Part shown: piece after piece, positions 24,887 to 32,928 of the stretch
Position numbering within the stretch: the stretch's first letter is position 1
How the letters are laid out: every line of letters starts with the position of its first letter
NCBI RefSeq assembly: GCF_002897295.1
Contig: NZ_BEXF01000008.1
Coordinates: forward strand, 1 to 64,000
From: Brevibacillus reuszeri
GTDB lineage: Bacteria > Bacillota > Bacilli > Brevibacillales > Brevibacillaceae
Reading direction: 5' to 3'
Length of the DNA: 64,000 nucleotides
Translations under genes and position numbers: made by a program
The notes under the pieces: model-generated
Database searches by the model: none
What the model saw: the letters and a program-made list of their open reading frames with translations, nothing else
What the model was told of the DNA's origin: nothing

Positions 24887-25090
24887 GAGAAAAAGGGAGA
24901 AACAAGCGAAGCTCTTTGGAACACCTACCAAGGCGCAGTGGAAAAAGAGAAACACGCCCTTAGCGTCCAACTTTGAGAAGCCTCTTGAACCGACCACTTT
25001 TGGACGCGGGTTTCGCTTTTGCAAAGGAGCCGGCCAGGGATGACCCGAGAGAGTGTTCCAAGAAGCTGGAGCGTTTTCTCCCTTTTTCTC
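24887..25090. repeat. Second long palindrome, unrelated in sequence to the 234-bp units
   Basis: Arms of about 38 bases: GAGAAAAAGGGAGAAAC... from 24887 to 24924, and its complement ending in TTTTCTCCCTTTTTCTC from 25053 to 25090, with a few mismatches. Inside, GCGTCCAA faces TTGGACGC. A shorter inverted repeat TGAATCTG (24827-24834)/CAGATTCA (24870-24877) lies just before it. No gene is visible; the whole stretch 24063-25277 is noncoding. Confidence 0.75.
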
Positions 25091-25183
25091 CCCACCACTA
25101 CAGCTCGAATGAGGCAATCCGAAGGAAAAATCTCCTATTTCCGCAAGATTTTCATGCAATTACCCCTATTATTAGAAAATTGT

Positions 25184-25205
25184 AAAGAAAAATAATATTT
25201 TCTTT
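25184..25205. promoter_or_regulatory. Inverted repeat upstream of glnQHMP, operator candidate
   Basis: AAAGAAAA and TTTTCTTT form perfect 8-bp arms around ATAATA, about 70 bp upstream of glnQ. The sequence does not fit the TnrA box well. GlnL, encoded downstream, is one candidate binder. Confidence 0.4.
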
Positions 25206-25277
25206 AGTCTTTTTCAGTAGTTTTGGGTAGAGCGTTCTTACGATACAAATTAGGAAAGAGAGCAAGGGGGAATCTGG

Positions 25278-26006
25278 TTGATTAGTTTTCATCAAGTGAA
25301 CAAGCATTATGGCAACTTTCATGTCCTGAGGAACATCGACCTGCATATCAACCAGGGAGAAGTCGTCGTGGTTATTGGCCCATCTGGTTCAGGCAAAAGT
25401 ACGATGGTTCGCTGCATCAACAGATTGGAAACGGTTACAAGTGGAGAGCTCGTCGTTGACAATGTACAGGTGAACGACAAAAACACAGATATTAACCAGC
25501 TACGCCGCAACATCGGCATGGTTTTTCAACACTTCAATCTCTATCCGCATAAAACCGTAATGCAAAACATCACGCTCGCGCCCGTCAAGGTACTCGGTGT
25601 CTCCCAAAAGGAAGCGGACGAAACCGCTCTGTACTATTTGGAAAAGGTAGGGATTCCTGAAAAGGCAGATATGTACCCTACACAGCTTTCCGGTGGGCAG
25701 CAGCAGCGTGTAGCAATCGCGCGCGGACTGGCGATGCGACCAAAAATCATGCTTTTCGATGAGCCGACCTCCGCTCTGGACCCAGAGACAATCGGAGAAG
25801 TGCTGGATGTCATGAAGAAGCTGGCGCAAGAAGGTATGACGATGGTCGTCGTGACGCACGAAATGGGCTTTGCCCGGGAAGTGGCCGATCGCATCGTCTT
25901 CATGGACCAAGGCCGAATCTTGGAAGAAGCGACGCCGGAGCAGTTTTTTGCCAATCCGAGTGAAGAGCGTGCGCGTTTGTTCTTGAGCCGCATTTTGAAC
26001 CACTAG
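25278..26006 (+). CDS. glnQ: Glutamine ABC transporter, ATP-binding protein
   Basis: ATPase of a glutamine-type importer, 242 residues. Walker [10 protein letters not shown] at 34-42, signature [17 protein letters not shown], Walker [17 protein letters not shown]-loop VVTHEMGFA. The start is TTG at 25278 with AAGGGGG seven bases before it. The gene order ATPase, binding protein, permease, permease is that of B. subtilis glnQHMP. It is the closest paralogue in the window of the ATPase at 7146. Confidence 0.92.
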   Translation: MISFHQVNKHYGNFHVLRNIDLHINQGEVVVVIGPSGSGKSTMVRCINRLETVTSGELVVDNVQVNDKNTDINQLRRNIGMVFQHFNLYPHKTVMQNITLAPVKVLGVSQKEADETALYYLEKVGIPEKADMYPTQLSGGQQQRVAIARGLAMRPKIMLFDEPTSALDPETIGEVLDVMKKLAQEGMTMVVVTHEMGFAREVADRIVFMDQGRILEEATPEQFFANPSEERARLFLSRILNH

Positions 26007-26039
26007 AATCTAAAACAAAGAGAGAAAAGGGGTATTCAG

Positions 26040-26897
26040 ATGAAAGCAAACAAGGTATGGAAGAAAGTAGCTGGAATGGGATTGGTGCTCATGCTGAGCG
26101 CAACTGCACTCGCAGGCTGTGGAGGCGGCAAGACCTCAGAAGGAGCAGCGCCAGGCGGTCAAGCTACTGGAGCAGCTGGTACAGGTACAATCGCCAAAAT
26201 GAAGGAAAGAGACAAATTTGTAGTCGGCGTAAAGTATGATTTGAATCTGTTTGGACTGAAGGACCCGGCAACTGGTAACGTAGAAGGTCTTGATATTGAT
26301 ATTGCCAAGGCAATCGCTAAAAAGGTGCTTGGCGATGAAAATAAAATCGAGCTGAAAGAAGTAACCTCCAAAACGCGGATTCCGATGCTGAAAAACGGCG
26401 AAATTGATGCGATCATTGCTACGATGACGATTACGGAAGAGCGCAAAAAGGAAGTTGATTTCTCCGATGTATACTTCCTGGCTGGTCAATCGTTGCTCGT
26501 GAAAAAAGATAGCAGCATCAATGGCATTAAAGACCTGCAAAAAGGCATGAAGGTCGTAACTGCAAAAGGCTCTACTTCCGCTAAAAACATTCGTGCGAGT
26601 GCACCGGATGCAGAAATTCTTGAATTCGAAAATTACGCAGAAGCCTTCACAGCGCTAAAAGCTGGACAAGGTGATGCGCTTACTACTGATAACGCTCTCT
26701 TATACGGAATGGCAAAACAAGATCCGAACTACCGTGTAACTGAAGAAACCTTTACCGAAGAACCATACGGAATTGCGATCAGCAAAGGCGATGCAGAATT
26801 CGTAAAAACAGTAAACGACCTGTTGAAAGAAATGAAAGAAAACGGCGAATACGACAAGATTTACGAAAAATGGATTGGAGAAAAGCCGAAAAAATAA
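26040..26897 (+). CDS. glnH: Glutamine ABC transporter, substrate-binding lipoprotein
   Basis: Extracellular binding lipoprotein of 285 residues (SBP_bac_3). The signal peptide ends at lipobox LAGC, Cys27, followed by a Gly/Ala-rich tether. The binding domain begins near residue 55 (RDKFVVGVKYDLNLFGLKDP) and includes GLDIDIAKAIAKKVLGDENK and IIATMTITEERKKEVDFSD, typical of glutamine/glutamate-type proteins. AGAAAAGGGG precedes the ATG. It lies 33 bases after glnQ. Assignment to glutamine rests on operon order and on the GlnK/GlnL pair downstream. Confidence 0.9.
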   Translation: MKANKVWKKVAGMGLVLMLSATALAGCGGGKTSEGAAPGGQATGAAGTGTIAKMKERDKFVVGVKYDLNLFGLKDPATGNVEGLDIDIAKAIAKKVLGDENKIELKEVTSKTRIPMLKNGEIDAIIATMTITEERKKEVDFSDVYFLAGQSLLVKKDSSINGIKDLQKGMKVVTAKGSTSAKNIRASAPDAEILEFENYAEAFTALKAGQGDALTTDNALLYGMAKQDPNYRVTEETFTEEPYGIAISKGDAEFVKTVNDLLKEMKENGEYDKIYEKWIGEKPKK

Positions 26898-26982
26898 TGC
26901 TGTTCGACTCCATTACGGATGAGCGGTTGTAATTACCGCTCATTCCCTTATTTTCTTACGCCAGAGGGGGTTCGTAACAGAG

Positions 26983-27636
26983 ATGATTGATTTTTCGATC
27001 TTGATTGATCACTGGGATATGTATCTAGAGGGATTTGGAAACACCTTGAAAGCGAGCCTGCTCGCACTGATTGGCAGCTTTGTTTTAGGAACGATCTTTG
27101 CTATCTTCCGAATTTCTCCGATTCGCCCACTCAACTGGATAGGCGCTGCATTCGTGGAATTTATCCGTAACATTCCATTGATTCTCGTAGTCTTTCTGTT
27201 TTTCGTGGGACTACCATCCATCGGAATTGTGCTAAATCCATTTCTTGCAGGAACAATGGGCCTTACTGTATATACCGCTGCTTTTATTGCGGAGACCATA
27301 CGCGCTGGAATCCAGGCCGTTCCTAAAGGACAAACGGAAGCCGCACGCTCCTCAGGTCTGACTTATTTGCAAACGATGCGCTACGTCATTTTGCCACAGG
27401 CGATTAAAGTGGTCATTCCTCCCATGGGCAACCAGTTTATCAATCTGGTCAAAAACTCGTCCGTTTTGGGTGTAATTGCTGGTCTCGACCTGATGTATTT
27501 CGGTGATCTGATTGCAGCCGATACCTTTGTTACGTTTGATGTGTACATTTTCGTGGGTCTTTTCTATCTAATTCTAACCCTTCCGTTAAGCTCGTTCGTA
27601 AGCTATTTGGAACGACGCTTGGCGAAAGGCCGCTAA
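26983..27636 (+). CDS. glnM: Glutamine ABC transporter, permease
   Basis: HisM-family permease of 217 residues with about five membrane helices. The EAA docking loop is visible (GQTEAARSSGLTYLQTMRYV, about 117-136), followed by PPMGNQFINLVKNSSVLGVI. AGAGGGGG lies upstream of the ATG. It pairs with the next permease to form a heterodimeric channel, in contrast to the single-permease transporter at 5583-7874. Confidence 0.9.
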   Translation: MIDFSILIDHWDMYLEGFGNTLKASLLALIGSFVLGTIFAIFRISPIRPLNWIGAAFVEFIRNIPLILVVFLFFVGLPSIGIVLNPFLAGTMGLTVYTAAFIAETIRAGIQAVPKGQTEAARSSGLTYLQTMRYVILPQAIKVVIPPMGNQFINLVKNSSVLGVIAGLDLMYFGDLIAADTFVTFDVYIFVGLFYLILTLPLSSFVSYLERRLAKGR

Positions 27637-27651
27637 TAAGGAGGGGACACC

Positions 27652-28302
27652 ATGGACTTCATCGGGGCTTATACGCCAAGTCACTTGACCTTTCTCCTAG
27701 AAGGTTTTTGGATCACCTTGCAGGTGGCATTTCTGTCGATTGTATTCAGTTTTGCGATTGCGATTGTAGTTGGGGTGCTTCGCTATGCGCGCATTCCGGT
27801 CGTCTCTCGTATTCTCGCTACAGTGGTGGAGCTAGTTCGTAATCTGCCGCTTCTCTTGATCATTTTCTTCACGTATTTTGCTCTGCCAGAAGTGGGCATC
27901 AAGCTCGATAAATTTTATGCTGCGGTTTTGGCATTGGTTATTTTTGAGGCTGCGATGCTGTCCGAGATTGTGCGCAGCGGATTGAACTCGGTGGAAAAGG
28001 GACAAATTGAAGCCGCTCGTTCCTCAGGCCTCAATTATGTACAAACGCTCTGGCATGTTGTGCTTCCACAAGCGCTGCGCCGGATGGTACCACCCATTGT
28101 TAGCCAGTTTATCTCATTATTGAAGGATACTTCGCTGGCGGTCATTATTGCTCTGCCTGAGTTGATGAACCATGCACAAATTATCAACGGTCGCAATGTC
28201 AATTACGTCATTCCGACGTTCCTGCTCGTAGCGGTCATGTACTTTGTGGTTAACTATGCGTTGTCGATTGTTTCCAAACGTTTGGAAAATAAGCACGCTT
28301 AA
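27652..28302 (+). CDS. glnP: Glutamine ABC transporter, permease
   Basis: Second HisM-family permease, 216 residues, about five helices, with EAA loop GQIEAARSSGLNYVQTLWHV and the following PPIVSQFISLLKDTSLAVII. AAGGAGGGG precedes the ATG, which lies 15 bases after the glnM stop. Last gene of glnQHMP; a terminator follows at 28378. Confidence 0.9.
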   Translation: MDFIGAYTPSHLTFLLEGFWITLQVAFLSIVFSFAIAIVVGVLRYARIPVVSRILATVVELVRNLPLLLIIFFTYFALPEVGIKLDKFYAAVLALVIFEAAMLSEIVRSGLNSVEKGQIEAARSSGLNYVQTLWHVVLPQALRRMVPPIVSQFISLLKDTSLAVIIALPELMNHAQIINGRNVNYVIPTFLLVAVMYFVVNYALSIVSKRLENKHA

Positions 28303-28377
28303 TAGTGGATGTGACCGCTTGTGGTCAAACACTTTTGTCCCCGACGAGAGGGGAAAACGGTCATAACTGTTTTGTGC

Positions 28378-28420
28378 AGATCTCCGATTCTTTGTAAAAT
28401 AGGAATGGAGATCTTTTCTT
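28378..28420 (+). terminator. Terminator of glnQHMP
   Basis: AGATCTCC (28378-28385) and GGAGATCT (28407-28414) are perfectly complementary and followed by a T-rich tract. Confidence 0.75.
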
Positions 28421-28534
28421 TTCCATTAGGAAAGGTTGATTTTACTGACTGGATAAGGGAAAAGTATAAGTATAACAAAGGCTTTTGCTAGTGGGCTTTG
28501 CGGTAAGCAAGGTTTTTCTCAGAAAGGGGCTATT

Positions 28535-29806
28535 ATGCGCGAGCGTTTATTGATACTCTGTGTCATTATGCTGGCATCGGCTTTTTTCGGAGAGATGAAG
28601 GTGAATCCCTTTGGGGGTTCTTTTCGCTTCTCTCTGGGAATTGCCGCTTTCTTTTTCGGACTGCTCTGGTTTCAATCCGTACCGGTACTCCTGACAGGCT
28701 TTTTGACGGGGACATTTATTCTCGGGTTTCGCGTAGGGCTCGACGTGCTCATTGATTATCGGACGTGGGCAGAAAGCTTTTTTGTACATTTGCCCTCTGC
28801 CTTTTATTATTTCAGCTTTTCGCTCTTAATTTATTTCGTTCGCGCGAGAAAGTATTTGGAATTTCCTTTATTAGTAGGCTTGATTGGGGCTTCGGTAGAT
28901 TTCCTTTCCAATATCGTGGAGCTGCAAGTACGTCAAATTTTTAGTGATACACCAATGCTTACTTGGGAGAGCGCTTTTATGCTTCTCTTTTTTGGTGCCC
29001 TGCGCAGCTTTTTTGTGGTAGGTCTCTACAACAGTGTCTCAATAAGACAGGTCAGAGCTGTGGGAGCGGTGCGCCAGGAGGAGCTGGAACGATTGCGCAT
29101 GATCAATACTGAATTGTACGAAGAGGCATTTTACTTGCGAAAATCGATGACACACCTCGAAGAAATCACCCGAGAAAGCTATCAGCTATATACGCGGCTG
29201 CGAGAGTCTGAGCATGCGGAATCGCCTACAGCACTCACGATTGCAGAGCATGTACACGAGGTAAAAAAGGACTCGCAGCGAATGCTTGCTGGATTATCCA
29301 ATCTTATGAATCAGGAAGATTTATCACCCCATCTGCCAGTGGCTGAGTTGTGCGGACTGGTGATTCGAGCGAACCAAAAATATGCCGAAATGCTGGACAA
29401 GGAAATTGAGTTCACCTGGAATTGTCAGGTGAAGCTATCAACGAGCCAAATCTACGCGCTGCTCTCTGTACTGAACAATCTGGTCGCCAATGCTGTAGAG
29501 GCCATTGATAAAACCGGCAATGTGGAATTGCTCGTCAAGCTGGATCATCGTAATATAGTATTTCACGTACTGGACAGTGGGCCGGGGATTCCCCGTGAGG
29601 AAAGAGAATGGGTTTTCCAGCCTGGATATACGACGAAATACGATGCGCAAGGAAATTCATCTACCGGAATTGGACTCACGCATGCCAGAGGGATTGTCCA
29701 AAGTCTGCAAGGCAGCTTGCATATTTTGCACGATCGGGAAGGCATGACGCATTTTGAGGTGCAAATTCCAACCGATCAACTGCTCAGAAAGGAGGTCGTG
29801 TCGTGA
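28535..29806 (+). CDS. glnK: GlnK-type sensor histidine kinase
   Basis: Membrane sensor kinase of 423 residues. About six N-terminal helices (1-185) form the sensing domain, a short helical linker follows, and the kinase core contains the probable phospho-His region EHVHEVKKDSQRMLAGLSNL, N-box NNLVANAVEAIDKTG, G1 DSGPGIP and G2 STGIGLTHARG. This architecture and its YcbB-domain partner match B. subtilis GlnK (YcbA), which senses glutamine. It is encoded just after glnQHMP, behind that operon's terminator. GTGA at 29803 couples it to glnL. Confidence 0.87.
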   Translation: MRERLLILCVIMLASAFFGEMKVNPFGGSFRFSLGIAAFFFGLLWFQSVPVLLTGFLTGTFILGFRVGLDVLIDYRTWAESFFVHLPSAFYYFSFSLLIYFVRARKYLEFPLLVGLIGASVDFLSNIVELQVRQIFSDTPMLTWESAFMLLFFGALRSFFVVGLYNSVSIRQVRAVGAVRQEELERLRMINTELYEEAFYLRKSMTHLEEITRESYQLYTRLRESEHAESPTALTIAEHVHEVKKDSQRMLAGLSNLMNQEDLSPHLPVAELCGLVIRANQKYAEMLDKEIEFTWNCQVKLSTSQIYALLSVLNNLVANAVEAIDKTGNVELLVKLDHRNIVFHVLDSGPGIPREEREWVFQPGYTTKYDAQGNSSTGIGLTHARGIVQSLQGSLHILHDREGMTHFEVQIPTDQLLRKEVVS

Positions 29807-30723
29807 TCCGTTTTTTTCTGATTGAAGACGATGCGGTCGTGAGAAGAATGTTGGAGCGAATTATTCAGGATAGCGGTCTGGGAGAGATCGTAGGTCAGGC
29901 AAGTGATGGAAATCAGGTGTCGATCGATCAGTTATTTGGGGTCGATGTGATCATCATCGATCTTTTGATGCCTGAGCTGGACGGTATTCAGACGATTAAA
30001 AAGCTGCAAACAGAAGGCTTTGCTGGGAGATTCATCATGGTGTCGCAGGTGGAAAACAAAGAGATGATTGGTGAAGCGTACCTGCAAGGCATTGATACCT
30101 TTATCCAAAAGCCAATCAATCGTCTGGAAGTCATGTCTGTCCTCAAGCGGGTAGCGGACTACTTGTCTTTGGAGGCGTCGCTACAGACCATTCGTAAGTC
30201 ACTGCAGATTTTAGATATCAAAGGAAAGCAGGAGCCAGCTGATTTTGGCTCGAAGCCTGCCTCCTTTTCTGAGCAGGATGGCTTGGCACAAAAGGCACAG
30301 CAGCTCTTGCTCCAGCTGGGGATCGCAAGTGAAGCGGGAGCCCCTGATCTGGTACTGATCATCCAGTGGCTGGCTCAAGAAGAGCGCAGGGGAGATCAGC
30401 TTCGCGATATTCAGCTAAAGGAGCTGTACTCACAGATTTTGCTGAAGCTGCATGGTACACTGGATGAGCAGTCGATGGGAAAAGAAGTCCGTGCGATGGA
30501 GCAGAGGATCAGACGAATGGTGCTGCAAGCATTCAATCACTTGTCATCACTAGGGTTAACCGACTATGCCAACCCTACCTTCGAGCATTTTGCTCCGCGC
30601 TTATTTGATTTTCAGGAAATCCGCCAACGCATGCAAGAGCTGGAGGCTGGCGAAAAAACAACCAAATGCCGGATTAGTGTACGAAAGTTTTTATCTGTCT
30701 TTTTTATGGAAGCAAAAGCATAA
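29803..30723 (+). CDS. glnL: GlnL-type response regulator with YcbB domain
   Basis: Response regulator of 306 residues. The receiver domain (1-120) has the acidic pair EDD at 8-10, phospho-acceptor Asp53 (IIIDLLMPELDG) and a conserved Lys near 104 (FIQKPINRLEV). The C-terminal part, about 145-300, matches the YcbB-type DNA-binding domain of B. subtilis GlnL. In that species the pair activates glutaminase and a glutamine transporter. Here the neighbouring glnQHMP is the natural target. The GTG start overlaps the glnK stop. Confidence 0.88.
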   Translation: MIRFFLIEDDAVVRRMLERIIQDSGLGEIVGQASDGNQVSIDQLFGVDVIIIDLLMPELDGIQTIKKLQTEGFAGRFIMVSQVENKEMIGEAYLQGIDTFIQKPINRLEVMSVLKRVADYLSLEASLQTIRKSLQILDIKGKQEPADFGSKPASFSEQDGLAQKAQQLLLQLGIASEAGAPDLVLIIQWLAQEERRGDQLRDIQLKELYSQILLKLHGTLDEQSMGKEVRAMEQRIRRMVLQAFNHLSSLGLTDYANPTFEHFAPRLFDFQEIRQRMQELEAGEKTTKCRISVRKFLSVFFMEAKA

Positions 30724-30742
30724 GCAATCATACCTGAATACA

Positions 30743-30801
30743 AAAAAGGAAAAAACAGACCGCATGTATGTGAATCAATACGGTTTGCTTTTTCCTTTTT
30801 T
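30743..30801. terminator. Long bidirectional terminator between glnL and nosF
   Basis: A run of A's with GGAAAAAACAGACCG (ending 30762) pairs with CGGTTTGCTTTTTCC (from 30781) and T's, giving a stem of about 20 bp with few mismatches. It serves the convergent gln and nos transcripts. Confidence 0.8.
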
Positions 30802-31534
30802 AAATCTGCGCCTTCGAAAAAAGCTCCGAAAACGCACCGTACAGCCCCGTTCCACCATACTGCAGCTGATAGTCCTCAATTGGGCTGTCACGTACGATTT
30901 GCCCATTCATCAAAAAGATAGCACGATCTGCAATGGCATCGGCTACCTGCAGCTGATGCGTAGAAAAGATGACAGTCTGACCTGCGAGCTTGATTTCCCG
31001 CACCAGATCGACAAATCCATCCATCCAATATGGATCAAGCCCATTCGTTGGCTCGTCGAGGATGACGAGCGCAGGCTTGGCCAAGATCGCTTGAGCGAAA
31101 AGAAGCCGCTGCTGCATGCCTTTGGAAAACTGGGAAACACGTTTGTTTCGATGCTCATGCAGTCCCACTGCTGCCAGTACATGATCTGCTTCCTCAGCGG
31201 AGCGATTACGAAGCGAGGCGTAGAAGCGTATCGTTTCACTAGCAGTGAGTCCAGGTGAAAAGGTAAAGTGATCGGGCATATAACCAATTTGCTGCAAGTA
31301 ATCGACCCGATGATCATTCCAGTTCAAGCCATTGAGTTGAATTGTTCCAGAGGTAGGGCGCAAAATTCCGACGATCATGCGCAAGATCGTACTTTTTCCT
31401 GCACCATTGCCGCCACACAAAGCGACGACTTCTCCTGGCTCAATCCGCAGACTAAAAGGATGCACAATCGTTTTCCCCTGGATCGTTTTTTCTACCTGGT
31501 CAATCTCCAGTCCAAATACGTCCACGTTTCTCAC
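30800..31534 (-). CDS. nosF: NosF-type ABC transporter ATP-binding protein
   Basis: ATPase of the NosDFY copper-site maturation transporter, 244 residues. Walker A CGGNGAGKST at about 40-49, signature SQFSKGMQQRLLFAQA, Walker B LVILDEPTNGLDP and the H-loop FSTHQLQ are present. The frame extends upstream to 31642 inside nosY, but GTG 31534 overlaps the nosY stop (GTGA) and is the expected coupled start. Last gene of nosD-nosL-nosY-nosF on the minus strand. Confidence 0.85.
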   Translation of the reverse strand: MRNVDVFGLEIDQVEKTIQGKTIVHPFSLRIEPGEVVALCGGNGAGKSTILRMIVGILRPTSGTIQLNGLNWNDHRVDYLQQIGYMPDHFTFSPGLTASETIRFYASLRNRSAEEADHVLAAVGLHEHRNKRVSQFSKGMQQRLLFAQAILAKPALVILDEPTNGLDPYWMDGFVDLVREIKLAGQTVIFSTHQLQVADAIADRAIFLMNGQIVRDSPIEDYQLQYGGTGLYGAFSELFSKAQI

Positions 31535-32346
31535 CTTCTTTCCCACGCTTTGATGGCGATATAGAGTGTGACGCCAATCCAGGCCAGACAAAGTGCAACG
31601 AAGCACATATCTCCCAGCGGGGAATCGACCCAGTACATCCACTTATAGTACTCAGGGCCAAAAATCGAGCCACCCCCAAGCCGGGCAACAGAGAAGACAC
31701 GGACGAACTCTGCCGGATTCAGCAGGGTGACGACTTGAAGAATCGGCTTGATCCATGTGTACGGAACAAAGCTAAGCAGGGAAATGAGCAGGGTAGGCCA
31801 AGCCAAAATATAGAAAAACCAGATGCTGACGCCCATTGTCAAAGCCTGCCAACGGTTCCGACTCAGCGCCCCAATCAACAATGCAATCCCGAGAAACAAC
31901 AAGATGATACAGAGCGAAAAGACGAACAGAAACAACAGTGTTGTGGCAGAGAAGCTTTTCCCGAGCAATGCGCCGGCAAGCCCGGAAAGTCCATAGCCAA
32001 AGGAAACAATCGAGATGAGGACGACCGCTTGCCCAAGGTATTTTCCCAGCAAAAAGGAAGAGGTGGTCATCGCATACGTAGACAATAGCTGCCAGCTTCC
32101 TTCCTCCTTTTCTGCGGTGAGAGAAAAGGAGGAGAGGAGCATCGTCATCAGTGGCAGCAGGTACAAAATCAGGTTAAGCATAGTGCCGGTTGTATATGTA
32201 TAGCCTTGCATGTAGGACTGCGACTGGATGACGAGCAGCCCGAGACTAAACAGGGAGAACAGGGCCATAAATGAGTATGACCACGGATTGCGGAAGCCAA
32301 CCTTCACTTCCCGTTTGGCAATCAGATTGATGTGCACGTTCTCCAC
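31531..32346 (-). CDS. nosY: NosY-type ABC-2 permease
   Basis: Membrane component of the NosFY transporter, 271 residues with six helices. The ABC-2 pattern is visible, including LSSFSLTAEKEEGSWQLL after the second helix (a hallmark of NosY-like permeases) and FSLCIILLFLGIALLIGALS in the middle. In denitrifiers NosFY, with NosD, supplies a sulfur species or copper for the CuZ site of nitrous oxide reductase. GTG start; it lies 9 bases after nosL and overlaps nosF. Confidence 0.85.
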   Translation of the reverse strand: MENVHINLIAKREVKVGFRNPWSYSFMALFSLFSLGLLVIQSQSYMQGYTYTTGTMLNLILYLLPLMTMLLSSFSLTAEKEEGSWQLLSTYAMTTSSFLLGKYLGQAVVLISIVSFGYGLSGLAGALLGKSFSATTLLFLFVFSLCIILLFLGIALLIGALSRNRWQALTMGVSIWFFYILAWPTLLISLLSFVPYTWIKPILQVVTLLNPAEFVRVFSVARLGGGSIFGPEYYKWMYWVDSPLGDMCFVALCLAWIGVTLYIAIKAWERR

Positions 32347-32355
32347 GTCCTTACA

Positions 32356-32928
32356 CTAGTGTTTTGATTGCGTGTTGCTGTCTGTTGCTGGTGTGCTTTC
32401 AGAGTGACCTTCTGTAGAATGGCCATCCTGCTGCTGGTGCCCACCGGAGGAATGTCCGTCCTTGTTCATGTGCTCGCTCATGCTGCGTTCCCACGTATGG
32501 GCTTTTAGGTCTGTGACAACACCCTTTTTCTGCTCTTGTACGAAAGACTCTGCCGCTGCTTTGTCTTTGAAGGAGTAAATGCCATAGCTCATTGGAGTTT
32601 TGAAAGTTGCGTCATAGGCGTAGGCAGCCTGATCTGCTTTCATCCATTCAGCCGTATAGTAGTCACGAACAAACTGGACATCGACTGTTTCCGTGCCATT
32701 TTTCTCGGTCCACTCATGCATGCAGCCGATATCATCGAATTTCAGAACCTTGCCATCCTTGAGAACGATTTGGGTTGCGTTGTGGTCATTTGGTACATGC
32801 ATGTGACAAATATCACATTTGTCTACGCCCTCGGCAATCTCGGCTGGCTGTGCTTCCTGCTTGCCGCAGCCCATCATCATGAGGCTAATTCCTACAATCG
32901 CACCTAATGTGGTTATCCATTTTTTCAT
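32356..32928 (-). CDS. nosL: NosL-type copper-binding lipoprotein
   Basis: Surface lipoprotein of 190 residues: lipobox MMGC with Cys21, then the NosL motif CDICHMHV (Cys38, Cys41, His42, Met43), which holds Cu(I) in characterised NosL, and later the GCMHEW motif. A His/Ser-rich C-terminal tail (about 145-190) adds metal ligands. NosL delivers copper to nitrous oxide reductase apoprotein. Its ATG overlaps the nosD stop (ATGA), showing coupling. No nosZ lies nearby, so the copper recipient is unknown. Confidence 0.9.
   Translation of the reverse strand: MKKWITTLGAIVGISLMMMGCGKQEAQPAEIAEGVDKCDICHMHVPNDHNATQIVLKDGKVLKFDDIGCMHEWTEKNGTETVDVQFVRDYYTAEWMKADQAAYAYDATFKTPMSYGIYSFKDKAAAESFVQEQKKGVVTDLKAHTWERSMSEHMNKDGHSSGGHQQQDGHSTEGHSESTPATDSNTQSKH

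Noticed and set aside
30566-31258. 230-codon plus-strand ORF across the glnL end and nosF
   Set aside because: It crosses a strong bidirectional terminator and is antisense to nosF, which has all ATPase motifs.
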